From Lachnospiraceae bacterium (lineage in GTDB: Bacteria; Bacillota; Clostridia; Lachnospirales; Lachnospiraceae), in contig JAFRXH010000036.1 in NCBI GenBank assembly GCA_017437785.1, forward strand, positions 1 through 64,000: a stretch of 64,000 nt of DNA, read 5' to 3'. The translations under genes were made by a program, and so were the position numbers. This document shows, piece after piece, positions 19,063-28,110 of the stretch (position 1 is its first letter; the number at the start of each line of letters is the position of its first letter). Under the pieces are notes generated by a model. That model saw only the letters and a program-made list of their open reading frames with translations. It was not told the origin of the DNA and ran no database searches.

Positions 19063-19242
19063 TTCTTAATTCATTACCCATAGCTTTCTGCTCATGCAAA
19101 TACTATTGAATTATGAGGACTTAAAAGGTATAATTCAGACTGTAATAAAGGTTTATTGTAAGGGCCCCTGATATAAACAGTTCATTGGTAATATAATTAA
19201 AATTGCTTGTTGATTTTAGGCAAATTGCCGTATTTTAAAAAA

Positions 19243-19271
19243 TTGACGTGCAAGGTATAGTTTGGTATAAT
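19243..19271 (+). promoter_or_regulatory. SigA-type promoter of the prepilin peptidase/pilM operon
   Basis: TTGACG (19243-19248), a 17-base spacer and TATAAT (19266-19271). The predicted start is near 19278-19280. The sequence AGGTATAGTTTGG before the -10 nearly repeats the pilT promoter (AGGATATAGTTTGT at 169-182). Confidence 0.75.
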
Positions 19272-19279
19272 CTTTGCGA

Positions 19280-19984
19280 GTGAGAGCATATTTTTTTTGT
19301 ATGGCAATTTGTACGGGCTTTTTAACAGCATCTGCTGTTTTTAGGTATGCGGAATACAAGGCAGCCTTGGGACCGGAAGAGGCGATAGATAAGCGTTTGC
19401 AGGCGCTTGGGAACCTTAACGGGATGGCTTTTTGCAGGACTGAAGCTGCACCTGTATGGGTGGTCCGTGTACTGGCAGTTCTTTTATGGGCTGCGACTGC
19501 CTGGCTTTATGGTGAGAGTTGGCTGTTTTTGCTGTATGGTCTGTGCATTTCATTGTTACTTGGTTTGTCTTACGTTGACATCAGGATTAATGAGCTTCCG
19601 CCGCTTTTAAATGCGCTTATAGCGGTGCTGGGAGGGATCAGACTGGTGTTGGATATCGAACATTGGTATACATATCTTATCGGTGCGGTAGTTGTCAGCG
19701 GGCTGTTCCTGCTGATAGGTCTGTTTAGTCAGGGCAGGGCCATGGGCGGAGGCGATGTTAAGCTGATGGCGGCTTTGGGGCTGTTACTTGGATGGCAGAA
19801 GATACTTCTGGTCCTGTTACTGGGAGCTGTTTTCGGAACACTGGTACATGGCATCAGAATGCTGATCTTTAAAGACGGTCATGCACTGGCATTCGGACCG
19901 TATCTGGCAGCGGGGGCTGCAGTGGCTATGCTGTACGGGGATAAGATAATAGCGTTATATCTGAGCACGTTTGTCAGATCGTAA
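19280..19984 (+). CDS. pilD: Prepilin peptidase (A24 aspartic protease), methylase domain absent
   Basis: Membrane aspartic protease that removes the leader peptides of the prepilins in this locus. The two catalytic Asp residues are visible: YVDIRINELPP (codon 19577) and GGGDVKL (codon 19754), in the A24 GxGD pattern. Some six hydrophobic segments follow. The N-terminal CxxC-type methyltransferase domain of full-size PilD is missing; the whole protein is only about 230 aa. The start is uncertain: with transcription starting near 19278, TTG 19274 is excluded. GTG 19280 would be leaderless, and ATG 19301 has only a distant GTGAGAG. It is first in the pilM-pilO-minor pilin operon. Confidence 0.85.
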   Translation: MRAYFFCMAICTGFLTASAVFRYAEYKAALGPEEAIDKRLQALGNLNGMAFCRTEAAPVWVVRVLAVLLWAATAWLYGESWLFLLYGLCISLLLGLSYVDIRINELPPLLNALIAVLGGIRLVLDIEHWYTYLIGAVVVSGLFLLIGLFSQGRAMGGGDVKLMAALGLLLGWQKILLVLLLGAVFGTLVHGIRMLIFKDGHALAFGPYLAAGAAVAMLYGDKIIALYLSTFVRS

Positions 19985-20073
19985 GACGCAGGTAATGCAT
20001 ATCGCGGCCATCGGCCGTTGTATGATACAGGCTGTAAAGCCGTATACAACTATATGAAAGGGGAGCAGCAAGG

Positions 20074-21975
20074 ATGGCCAACAAGGCATTGACTATCTAC
20101 ATCTCGGGCGACGTTATACGAATAGCCGAGATGCAGAAGAACAACAAACAAAGTGTGGTGCTGAGCAACGCTGCAGAGATCACGACCCCGGCGGGGGCAT
20201 TCAATGATGGTTATATCGTTGACGTGACAGCAATTGCAGAAGCCATCAGAACAGCGATCTTCGGAAGAGGATTTACGGCGAAGGAGGTAATCTTCACCAT
20301 ATCCAGTAAGAAGATAGCCAGCAAGGAAGTAGATATCAACTACTTCAAGAATACCAAGAAGCTGGGGCAGGTTCTGCAGGCAAATTCAGGGGAGTATTTC
20401 CCTATGAGCGGATCGGGAGATTACCTTTTCGCTTATTCCATTCTCGAAGACTATATGTCGGAAGATGGAAGGAAGTACAGGGTATCCGCAGTAGCGGCAC
20501 CTATGGATCTGGTACGCGGCTATTACGAAATAGCTGATGAGCTCAAACTTAACGTAAGAAGCATAGATTACTTCGGTAATTCGGTTATCCAGCTTCTTGC
20601 CCTGCAGATGCAGGAGGGACGTACCGATCTGGTTCTTCAGATAGAGAAGGATGCGACTTACGTAAACGTTATGCGTGGCCATGTACTTGTCCTTCAGCGT
20701 AGCGTCAACTATGGTAAGACGGCAGTTATAAATGCCCTTATGGATGTCAAGAAGATATCCGAAAAGGATGCAAAGACACTGCTTTCAAATGAGGCGCTGT
20801 TAGACCAGCATGTTACCGCTGATGAATATGCACAGACGGTTTCCTACCTGGTAAACGGTATAGGCCGTGCGGTTGAGTATCACAGGACCAAGAACCCCGG
20901 AGAGCTTCTCCAGGGTATCAAGATATTCGGTGAAGGTTCTGCTATAGCAGGTATCGAGAAGATCCTCCAGCGTGAGCTGGGTGCTCCCGTGGAGCATTTC
21001 GAGACGCTGGCAGGCGTTTCGATAAAAGGGCAGGCTGCTCTTACCGCAGAGGAAGTCCTGCGTTATCTGCCTAATATCGGTGCTGTTATCGATCCCATGA
21101 ACCTTAACATAGGTGCCGGACAGAAGACGGCGCTTATTGAATCGTCCGATCTTATCAAATACTTAAAGTATGCTTTCCTGGTTGCGTTCGTAGGAAGTGC
21201 GGTATTTACCGGTATCAATATCTATCAGCATAAGAAAGTATCTGACGAAAGAGACCGCTTAAAGGCAGAGATAGAAAAGATCAAGGATATTGAAGAGATC
21301 AAAAAGGCTTATGAAGATGCCGAGCATGAATATCTTCAGGTTAAGGCATTTGAACTTGGTACGCACAATGACAATGAATATATCATCCAGTTCATAGATG
21401 ATCTTGAGGCACTGTTGCCTAAGGATTCGGCAATATCAGAGATAAGTTTTGAGGATGGTAATGTTAAATTCACTCTTACCAGTGGCTGGCATGACACCAC
21501 AAAGAATGAGGTTGCAGATGTCCTTCTTAAGATAGGAAATCTTGATTATGTTTCTAACTTTAAGATCCCTGCTATCGAGGATATGTGGCGTTATATCATG
21601 ATCATCGGTTATGATGAGGAGACAGGCGAGCCTATTTATTGGACTACCGACTACACTCCCGATAAGGAAGAAGAGGAAGAGGAAGAGGAACGCGAAGACC
21701 TGATAGGGGCTGAGGATCTTGAAGACATTGATGAGGAGAGAATCCCCGAGTATCCGAAGGAATTCAAAGAGTTTGAAGTGGGTATGACCATTGATGAAGG
21801 CATTACAGCTATTGAAACTGTACTCCAGAGGCAGGTTATTTACGAGGCAACATGCCACATCGGCAAGCCGGTAGTATATGAGGAGCTTCAGAAGCTTGAA
21901 GATAATAACACCGGGAATACCGATACGAGCAATGCTGCAGACGCAAATGCGAATGCGGAAGGAGGTGCACAGTAA
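20074..21975 (+). CDS. pilM: PilM-PilN fusion protein of the pilus alignment subcomplex
   Basis: Residues 1 to about 345 look like the actin-fold cytoplasmic PilM (LTIYISGDVIRIAEM at the start, a KKLGQVL...EYFPM region as in PilM/SHS2, FGEGSAI near 290). A single membrane segment follows at about 365-386, then a coiled coil (390-425) and a PilN-like periplasmic-side domain (AFELG...FIDDLEALLPKDSAISEISF). In most T4P systems PilM and PilN are separate and bind through the PilN N-terminus; here they form one 633-aa chain. An all-acidic run starts at residue 532 and the tail is Asn/Ala-rich. A GGGGAGCAGCAAGG ribosome site is present. The stop overlaps the next start by one base. Confidence 0.8.
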   Translation: MANKALTIYISGDVIRIAEMQKNNKQSVVLSNAAEITTPAGAFNDGYIVDVTAIAEAIRTAIFGRGFTAKEVIFTISSKKIASKEVDINYFKNTKKLGQVLQANSGEYFPMSGSGDYLFAYSILEDYMSEDGRKYRVSAVAAPMDLVRGYYEIADELKLNVRSIDYFGNSVIQLLALQMQEGRTDLVLQIEKDATYVNVMRGHVLVLQRSVNYGKTAVINALMDVKKISEKDAKTLLSNEALLDQHVTADEYAQTVSYLVNGIGRAVEYHRTKNPGELLQGIKIFGEGSAIAGIEKILQRELGAPVEHFETLAGVSIKGQAALTAEEVLRYLPNIGAVIDPMNLNIGAGQKTALIESSDLIKYLKYAFLVAFVGSAVFTGINIYQHKKVSDERDRLKAEIEKIKDIEEIKKAYEDAEHEYLQVKAFELGTHNDNEYIIQFIDDLEALLPKDSAISEISFEDGNVKFTLTSGWHDTTKNEVADVLLKIGNLDYVSNFKIPAIEDMWRYIMIIGYDEETGEPIYWTTDYTPDKEEEEEEEEREDLIGAEDLEDIDEERIPEYPKEFKEFEVGMTIDEGITAIETVLQRQVIYEATCHIGKPVVYEELQKLEDNNTGNTDTSNAADANANAEGGAQ

Positions 21976-22832
21976 TGTTAGGTTTATCGGATAGAGACTC
22001 GAAGATCATACTGGTATTATTGATCATAGCAGTAGTGGTTCTGCCTTATGTACTTTACACCAAAGGTCTTCGTGAGGAAACGGAAGTTATAAAAGGCGAG
22101 AATGTGGAGTTACAAGCCAGACTGGATGAACTGCAGGAAATGAATAAGAACAGGGATTTCTACATCGCAGAAACAAAGCGTATGCAGAAAGAGCGCGATG
22201 AGTTGATCGCTTCATTCCCGGCAGAGATCAATCAGGAAAACTACACCATGTTCATGCAGTATCTTGAAGTTAATTCCAGAGTTAAGGCTGATGAGAATTT
22301 CCTTGCTCAGGAAGAGGATGATGATGATGAGACACCTTTGTTCGGTTACAGCGGGATAGATGGTAATACCACTTTCCTTATCAGCTCTGTAGGATATAAT
22401 GATAATGATTATATTCCCATCGGTGATGAGGTTAATCCCAGTGATTACACCGGTATCATAAATGATTCGGTTCTTGGTTTTACCTGCTATTATGACGGTT
22501 TCCGCTATATGTTGGATTACATACTCAATTATGATGATCCTATGATATATAAGAAGTTAGAGGTTGAGTATGATCCGGATACCGGTGAACTTGAAGGCGA
22601 GATGACGATCGAGCAGTGGGCTATTTCCGGCAACGGACGCAAGCTTGATACTGTGCCTGCATGGCCGGATATCGACGAGCTTGATATGCGCGGACTTGAG
22701 CTTCATCTGTTTGGACCTCTCAGTCCCGACGCATTATATACACATCAGCTGTTTGAAGTGTATTTAGAGGAACTTGCTGAAGAAGCAGAAGAGGAAGGCG
22801 AAGACGACGGATTTGATGTGGTAGAAGAGTAA
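21975..22832 (+). CDS. pilO: PilO-like pilus assembly protein
   Basis: 285 aa. A short cytoplasmic tail, one membrane segment (about 11-30), a coiled coil (33-72) and an outer domain with acidic patches near residues 112-120 and at the C-terminus. This layout and the position directly after PilM-PilN (TAATG overlap) match PilO, the PilN partner. Sequence conservation of PilO is low, so the call leans on architecture and synteny. The mid-region repeats short blocks rich in Tyr and Asp (YNDNDYIP, YILNYDDPMIY). Confidence 0.7.
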   Translation: MLGLSDRDSKIILVLLIIAVVVLPYVLYTKGLREETEVIKGENVELQARLDELQEMNKNRDFYIAETKRMQKERDELIASFPAEINQENYTMFMQYLEVNSRVKADENFLAQEEDDDDETPLFGYSGIDGNTTFLISSVGYNDNDYIPIGDEVNPSDYTGIINDSVLGFTCYYDGFRYMLDYILNYDDPMIYKKLEVEYDPDTGELEGEMTIEQWAISGNGRKLDTVPAWPDIDELDMRGLELHLFGPLSPDALYTHQLFEVYLEELAEEAEEEGEDDGFDVVEE

Positions 22833-22851
22833 TAAAAGTAAGTGTTTTATC

Positions 22852-22874
22852 CCTCCCCCAAATCGGGGGAGGGG
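22852..22874 (+). repeat. GC-rich palindrome between pilO and a minor pilin gene
   Basis: CCCTCCCCC and GGGGGAGGG form a 9-bp perfect stem around AAATC, without a T-run. It resembles in style (short loop, C-run/G-run arms) the palindrome array at 27974-28131 but differs in sequence. It may be an mRNA processing or stability element inside the operon. Confidence 0.6.
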
Positions 22875-22914
22875 CTTGAAGTTCTTGAGGGCGTTGCAAA
22901 AGAAGGAGGCGCGT

Positions 22915-23889
22915 ATGAAGAAAAAAAGGAAAGGCCTGTTGACGTGGTTAAGGAAAAATAAGGCCGGTGTAACGGTTTTTGAGGTGATGATCGCATTGGC
23001 TTTATTTGCCGTGATCATTACACCGGTAATGCAGTCTTTTGTAACGGCTATCAAAGTAAATCAGAGGAGCCGTGAAGTAATGGACGGTACCGATGTGGCT
23101 AATTCCATTATGGAAGGGATAAAGGGCAAGACTTATGAGGAGGTAGTAAAGGCCCTTTGTAATGCTTCTTCGGGATTTACTACTTCTGTCGAAGATGATA
23201 ACTCAAATGCTAAGCTGGCTCTCTCCAGCATAAATGATAACTGGTATAATCAGGGACATGTAGGCGGTATGGATTCTTCCAAGAAGATCCTTAATAAGGC
23301 GGGAGGGGCCGCTTTTACTACAGGTGACTATTCGGGTGATTACTCTTCAAATTATCGTAATATTACAGATACCAACAGACACGGTTTTACAGCGGATCAG
23401 GTAGATGATCAGGCTATGGCCGGTAAGGCGATAACGGAGCTTCAGATGTTCTTTGATCCCACCTTGCCGTATGCTGATTATGTTGCCGGTACTGATGATA
23501 AATTACTGTATTTCGGATTCAGCGACGGGCTTCAGTATACCGATACTGACAACCCTAGCGGAAAAGGTGTACCCAAGCTGACATATATGCTGTATAGCAG
23601 GATACAGAGGGATAATCACTTTTATGACGCTACCGTAACTTTTCTTCCCAGATCACATGATTCCAATAACGGAAATGCATCAATGAGAAAACCGGCGGGA
23701 GGCGGAGCTTACGAGCCGTCAGATACATATTTTACATATGAAGTAACAGTTAAAGTATATGAATATCATTATGATGCTTTCAATCAGGTCTGGGTTGACA
23801 GGTTTGCCGCAGACGGATCTGCAAGATTTGAGGGCGCACCCGTAGCAGAGCTTCATTCGGGCATAATGAACAAGAGTATCAATAAGTAA
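22915..23889 (+). CDS. Minor pilin (PilV/PilI-like prepilin)
   Basis: 324 aa. A long basic leader ends at G18 with V19 as +1 and Glu5 at E23 (KAGVTVFEVM), followed by a hydrophobic helix to about residue 45. The rest is a globular domain rich in Gly, Asp, Asn and Tyr with no paired Cys. I chose ATG 22915 (AAGGAGG, 6 bases upstream) over a TTG at 22876. The long pre-Gly leader with a Val at +1 resembles PilV/GspI-type minor pilins that prime pilus assembly. First of four prepilin-like genes in a row. Confidence 0.8.
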   Translation: MKKKRKGLLTWLRKNKAGVTVFEVMIALALFAVIITPVMQSFVTAIKVNQRSREVMDGTDVANSIMEGIKGKTYEEVVKALCNASSGFTTSVEDDNSNAKLALSSINDNWYNQGHVGGMDSSKKILNKAGGAAFTTGDYSGDYSSNYRNITDTNRHGFTADQVDDQAMAGKAITELQMFFDPTLPYADYVAGTDDKLLYFGFSDGLQYTDTDNPSGKGVPKLTYMLYSRIQRDNHFYDATVTFLPRSHDSNNGNASMRKPAGGGAYEPSDTYFTYEVTVKVYEYHYDAFNQVWVDRFAADGSARFEGAPVAELHSGIMNKSINK

Positions 23890-23916
23890 AGAGCAGCACA
23901 TTAAGGAGGAGAAAAG

Positions 23917-25533
23917 ATGAAGAGAATGAAAGGTAACAGGGGAGCAGCGCTGGTTGCTGTACTGATCGGGATCCTGTTTATTGCAATCCTGGCTAGTTCG
24001 CTGCTCTTTATGTCGACAATGAACTATCAGATGAAGGGGATGCGTAACAGGGCATCTGATAACTTCTATTCTGCAGAGTATGCTATGGCTGATATGCTCT
24101 CGCAGATAAAGCAGATGAGTTATGCATCGGATACACCTAAGACTACTTTACAGGCCTATCTCAAGGGACCCGGGAATACGTTTAATGCGACTAATCTTCA
24201 GAAGCTGATCGGTTATACCAGCGGTGGCGGTGTTCTCCCGGATATTTCCACAGCTAGAGTAAGCTGTATTTATGACGGCAGCGTTGCGTCTTATGAGGAA
24301 GCCGGAAATTATATCCTTCTTAAGGGGGTAAAGCTTGATACTACGACCACTGACGGATATGAAAGCAGTATAGTTACCGATATCAAGATAGGTTTCCCTA
24401 AGAGTACGGATGCACCGGGAAAGCTTAATGATTTCAGTATCCTTTCCGACAGCCCGCTCAACCTTAACAGGAGCAGCCAGTACTTCGGCGGTGATATATA
24501 TGTAAGGGCTACCGGCGCTCTTGGTGACGGTGGCGGAGATGCTTTAAAGGTAGGCAGCTTGTCAAATGTAACATTCATGGGAAACTTCTGCTTTATAGAT
24601 GGTAATCTTACTATTGAAAGCGGCGGACATCTGTATTTAAATGGCACAACTTATGTACGTGGAAATGTAGTGGTAAAGGGTAAAGGGCGTCTCTTAGTCG
24701 GCAATGATCTGTACATCAAAGGCTCAAGTTCCGGAAATGTAGAGTATAAAGATGCTACATTCAACCATGGTTCTGCAGGTGTAAAGTGGGAGAATTATGA
24801 TAAGTATAATGCAGGCCTTGCAGGCATGCTTGTAGCTCCGGTTATGCATTTACACAGGGATGATACTTCCACCGGCAAGGATATGACTTTTACTCAGACG
24901 GAGTTCCGTAACAAATGCCATAACGGCGGTCTTAACAGAGGTGATTGCTTTGTATCAAAGACAAGAGCCGACGGTGTGGTAGTTGGTGCATGCTATCTTA
25001 CCAACCAGCAGAACTTAAGCAGCGGCTGGGATTTTGAAAATACTCTTATAATCGGTGGCGGATGCCCTACCATGTATCAGGGTACTATGAAGAACTGTAC
25101 ATATCTTAATGTTGACAGTACCAAGGTTCTGGAAATAGACATACAGACCGGTGGGTTCCCTTGGGGAACTATGGATGATGAAAGCTTTGAGCTTGCCAGA
25201 AAATTATGGGTTAAGACAAAGTCTGATGATCCTTCCGTTCAGGTAGCTACAGCAGAAAATATGACAGTGGATGATCTGGTGGCTGTACCCGGTAGGCCCG
25301 GACATAGCACGATAGGTGCAGGTGGAGTGGAGATAGTTCAGTACACCTCCGATGCAGACAGTAAGCCATTCTATTACAAGGATGGTGCACATAATGTAAA
25401 TTACTTCCCCTTTGATAATTTCCTTGATAAGGATATAAACAAGACACTTCGTGAGTTTAAGGGAGCAGCAGGCGGAGATGATGACGGCAGTGCACAGCCT
25501 GTGATCGCTCTCTCCAACTGGTCTAAGGAATAA
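23917..25533 (+). CDS. Large PilX/GspK-like minor pilin with beta-helix-like domain
   Basis: 538 aa. The leader ends at G9 in NRGAALVAVL; no Glu stands at position 5 of the mature chain, as in PilX/GspK-type tip pilins. After the helix and an alpha-helical stretch to about residue 75 comes a long domain. Residues about 190-270 read as short repeats (GGDIYV, GNLTIESGGHLYLNG, GNVVVKGKGRLLVGNDLYIKG), which look like rungs of a right-handed beta-helix or bactofilin-type fold. The size is well above normal minor pilins, so a tip-located adhesin or scaffold is plausible. AGGAGG ribosome site. Confidence 0.7.
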   Translation: MKRMKGNRGAALVAVLIGILFIAILASSLLFMSTMNYQMKGMRNRASDNFYSAEYAMADMLSQIKQMSYASDTPKTTLQAYLKGPGNTFNATNLQKLIGYTSGGGVLPDISTARVSCIYDGSVASYEEAGNYILLKGVKLDTTTTDGYESSIVTDIKIGFPKSTDAPGKLNDFSILSDSPLNLNRSSQYFGGDIYVRATGALGDGGGDALKVGSLSNVTFMGNFCFIDGNLTIESGGHLYLNGTTYVRGNVVVKGKGRLLVGNDLYIKGSSSGNVEYKDATFNHGSAGVKWENYDKYNAGLAGMLVAPVMHLHRDDTSTGKDMTFTQTEFRNKCHNGGLNRGDCFVSKTRADGVVVGACYLTNQQNLSSGWDFENTLIIGGGCPTMYQGTMKNCTYLNVDSTKVLEIDIQTGGFPWGTMDDESFELARKLWVKTKSDDPSVQVATAENMTVDDLVAVPGRPGHSTIGAGGVEIVQYTSDADSKPFYYKDGAHNVNYFPFDNFLDKDINKTLREFKGAAGGDDDGSAQPVIALSNWSKE

Positions 25534-25545
25534 GGAGGGAGGCTT

Positions 25546-26085
25546 ATGAAAGAGAAGAAGAGCTTTTTAAAAAGCAATAAAGGTATATCGATCATGGAGC
25601 TTCTGCTCGTAATGGTTATATCCCTGCTTATATTGGTATTTCTTCTGATATCGTATAATGTTGTAAATAATGCTAACGTGACGAAGGCATCCAAAAGACT
25701 GGAAAATGTTCTTAAGAATGCTAAAGTTGCAGCCATGAGCCGGGGGCAGGATGCGGGAATGGTAAATATCACCGTGGAAAACGGAAGAGTATTCGCAACC
25801 ACAGGAAGCGGTACCAATGCAAAAAAAGAGCTGATCTGTAATGCGAATGTGATCCTTTCGGTTGGATCCGGTGGTGTTCCTCCTGTTATAGGCACTGCTT
25901 CAGCAGGCGCGATAGTGGCATTTAATCCAAGCGGGAGAATAAGAACTTCTGTCACGACAGGTGATTACTTTATTCTTTCAAAGGGTTCTAAGATGTATAA
26001 GATAATAGTATATAAAGAAACAGGCGCGATCGAGTGCGGTCTGTACAATCCGGGAGCGGAAGCTACGCCGACTCCTGGAGCATAA
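25546..26085 (+). CDS. FimT/GspH-like minor pilin
   Basis: 179 aa. The leader ends at G13 (NKGISIMEL) with I14 as +1 and Glu5 at E18, then a hydrophobic helix to about residue 40. A small globular domain follows with a pattern like FimT/GspH (KNAKVAAMSRGQDAGMVNITVENG). The C-terminus is Pro/Thr-rich. The gene starts 12 bases after the preceding stop with an AAGGAGGGAGG ribosome site, so the two are translated together. Confidence 0.75.
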   Translation: MKEKKSFLKSNKGISIMELLLVMVISLLILVFLLISYNVVNNANVTKASKRLENVLKNAKVAAMSRGQDAGMVNITVENGRVFATTGSGTNAKKELICNANVILSVGSGGVPPVIGTASAGAIVAFNPSGRIRTSVTTGDYFILSKGSKMYKIIVYKETGAIECGLYNPGAEATPTPGA

Positions 26086-26118
26086 TAGTTAAGAAGCGTA
26101 TTAAGAAAGGAGGAGAAG

Positions 26119-27963
26119 ATGAAGAGAAATAAGGGCTATACCCTGGTGGAATTGATCGTAGCAGTAGCTGTTCTGATCCTGGTAATGGCTGAAGTGGGTG
26201 CTTTGATGGTCAACAGCCAGAAATTGTACAGGAACGGATACTATGAGGTTAATCTCCAGGAAAATTCACAGCAGGTTGTTCAGACTGTTCAGGATCTGTT
26301 GATGAATGCAAATGTGGTTAACAGTTTGACCACCACTACAGCAACTTCCCTTGGAGGGATAAGGTCGGATATCATATCTTTCCAGACAGAAGAAAGAAGG
26401 AAGAGCGGGGATACATATCTTCCTGGGACGATAACTGTAAGCTATAAGATAGGCAGAAAGACCGATCTGGTACCCGGTACTGCTGCTAAGACCGGAAGAG
26501 CCGGAGAGTATACCGATCTGGTGCTTGTACGTAATGACGGCACCGAGACTATCAGTCTTATAGCGGAAGGCGTGCAGTCTATCTATCTTACCAAGAACAA
26601 CGATATTGAATCTACTGCTAACGGTGATATGTTCAATGTTAAAACGGCTGACGTATGTAGTATTGCTATGAACATGGCTAACGAGAGTTATCGTTATTCA
26701 TCTGCTGGTGAAGTTTATCTGAGAAACAAGATAGGTAGCGGTGGTGATCCTATGCCGGAAGGCGGCACAGGATCCGCAGCAGATGTTGATATAACCGTAC
26801 TGCGTATACATGAATACGATCTTAAGAAATTTGTCCCTTCTGAGTTCACTGCGGGGTTTGCTTTCAAGGACGGCGCTGCAGGTGCTTATTATGAGCTTGA
26901 TACAGCAACCGGTATCTTCAGTTGTAAGTTGAACCTGAACGCAGACTGGAGTGTAGAGAAGGAATGTGATCTGATCGCCAGCAGTGCAGCAGGTGAAACA
27001 TATAAGATCCATATTACTACTCCTAAGGTAAATGATGGTACTCATATGCCTATATACACCTGGTCAAATACTACTGCGGGCATGATAAATGCTATTCCTG
27101 TTAACGGTATATGTACATGCCCTGATTGCAGAGAAGGCGATGCTATCATGGATGCACAGATCACGCTTGCTATAGGTGGAGGCAGTGATTCTAAGATTGA
27201 TTCCAGCGGAAGCACAAAGACAGTTGACCTTTCTGTTCTTGCTACTAACGGAGAAAATGGATTTACAGTAAGAAGACATAAAGATGAGAATGCTTCAGAG
27301 CCTATAGGTAGTGCACCGGCTGCATGGAACTTTACATCTATGTTTGATAATGAAGTGTTCAACCGTGTTAAAGAGGGGGAGAAGATGAACATGCATAGCA
27401 TGTGGTTCTCTATCTGCCCTATGAAGGAAATTCCCGGTATGACCCATGATCATGATATATGGGAGTTTACAGATCTGGCAGCAACACATCAGTACAGATG
27501 CCTTTATTACGAATATCTCCTCAGCAATAAGGGTAATCCCGGTGACCCTTACGGTTATGGAAATACAGGTCAGCACTGCTTTACTGTTCCTCATCCCGAT
27601 TCGACAGGAGCTAACTGCTTTGCAGACTTTGAGTTAGGACGTATACATGTCGATAATAAGGCGAACGGATTTAGTGTCAATACAACCCAGCATGCTGACG
27701 CATCCAGTTATTACTGGGATTATATGGTAGATAATAACAGCTACGTAAGGCTCCATATCTGGGCTAAATTCAAGGGACTGCCGGATGATGATAAGTATAT
27801 CTACGACTGCTACGGGTACTTCTTCCCTCAGTCAACAGGTTCTCAGAGCCAGCACGATCATCTTATGAATATCATAATGGATCCGCCCAGCGCATCTGAT
27901 ATTCAGCTTCCTGTAACAGGTAATGATCCTCATCCTTATACTTACTACGACATGAATCACTAA
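26119..27963 (+). CDS. Very large PilW-like minor pilin, Cys/His-rich C-terminal half
   Basis: 614 aa. The leader ends at G6 (KRNKGYTLVEL) with Y7 as +1 and Glu5 at E11. Residues 1-210 behave like PilW/ComGF-type prepilins. The remaining 400 residues are an extra exported domain: a CTCPDC cluster near residue 334, single Cys residues spread through 430-580, and many His (DHDIW, HQYRC, QHCFTVPHPD). Disulphides or a metal site are likely. This makes it the best candidate in the locus for a pilus-tip adhesin. It is the last gene of the pilus operon; a palindrome array follows. Confidence 0.7.
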   Translation: MKRNKGYTLVELIVAVAVLILVMAEVGALMVNSQKLYRNGYYEVNLQENSQQVVQTVQDLLMNANVVNSLTTTTATSLGGIRSDIISFQTEERRKSGDTYLPGTITVSYKIGRKTDLVPGTAAKTGRAGEYTDLVLVRNDGTETISLIAEGVQSIYLTKNNDIESTANGDMFNVKTADVCSIAMNMANESYRYSSAGEVYLRNKIGSGGDPMPEGGTGSAADVDITVLRIHEYDLKKFVPSEFTAGFAFKDGAAGAYYELDTATGIFSCKLNLNADWSVEKECDLIASSAAGETYKIHITTPKVNDGTHMPIYTWSNTTAGMINAIPVNGICTCPDCREGDAIMDAQITLAIGGGSDSKIDSSGSTKTVDLSVLATNGENGFTVRRHKDENASEPIGSAPAAWNFTSMFDNEVFNRVKEGEKMNMHSMWFSICPMKEIPGMTHDHDIWEFTDLAATHQYRCLYYEYLLSNKGNPGDPYGYGNTGQHCFTVPHPDSTGANCFADFELGRIHVDNKANGFSVNTTQHADASSYYWDYMVDNNSYVRLHIWAKFKGLPDDDKYIYDCYGYFFPQSTGSQSQHDHLMNIIMDPPSASDIQLPVTGNDPHPYTYYDMNH

Positions 27964-27973
27964 TATGATCTTA

Positions 27974-28081
27974 TCCCCCGCCATCTGGCGGGGGATATTT
28001 ATTGTATCGCTAAAGCAATCCCCCGCCACCCGGCGGGGGATTCTCTAGATTAATAACTATGTCCCGCCACTCGGCGGGGGA
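27974..28081 (+). repeat. Array of three GC-rich palindromes (REP-like)
   Basis: Units at 27974-27995, 28019-28040 and 28062-28081. The first two have perfect 9-bp arms (TCCCCCGCC / GGCGGGGGA) with loops ATCT and ACCC. The third is a shortened version (CCCGCC / GGCGGG). Units are 45 and 43 bases apart, and the spacer ATTAATAACTATGTCCCGC occurs twice (28049 and 28091). Looks like a REP/BIME-type extragenic repeat cluster between convergent functions (pilus operon end, topA start). Confidence 0.8.
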
Positions 28082-28110
28082 TTTTCCAAATTAATAACTA
28101 TGTCCCGCTA

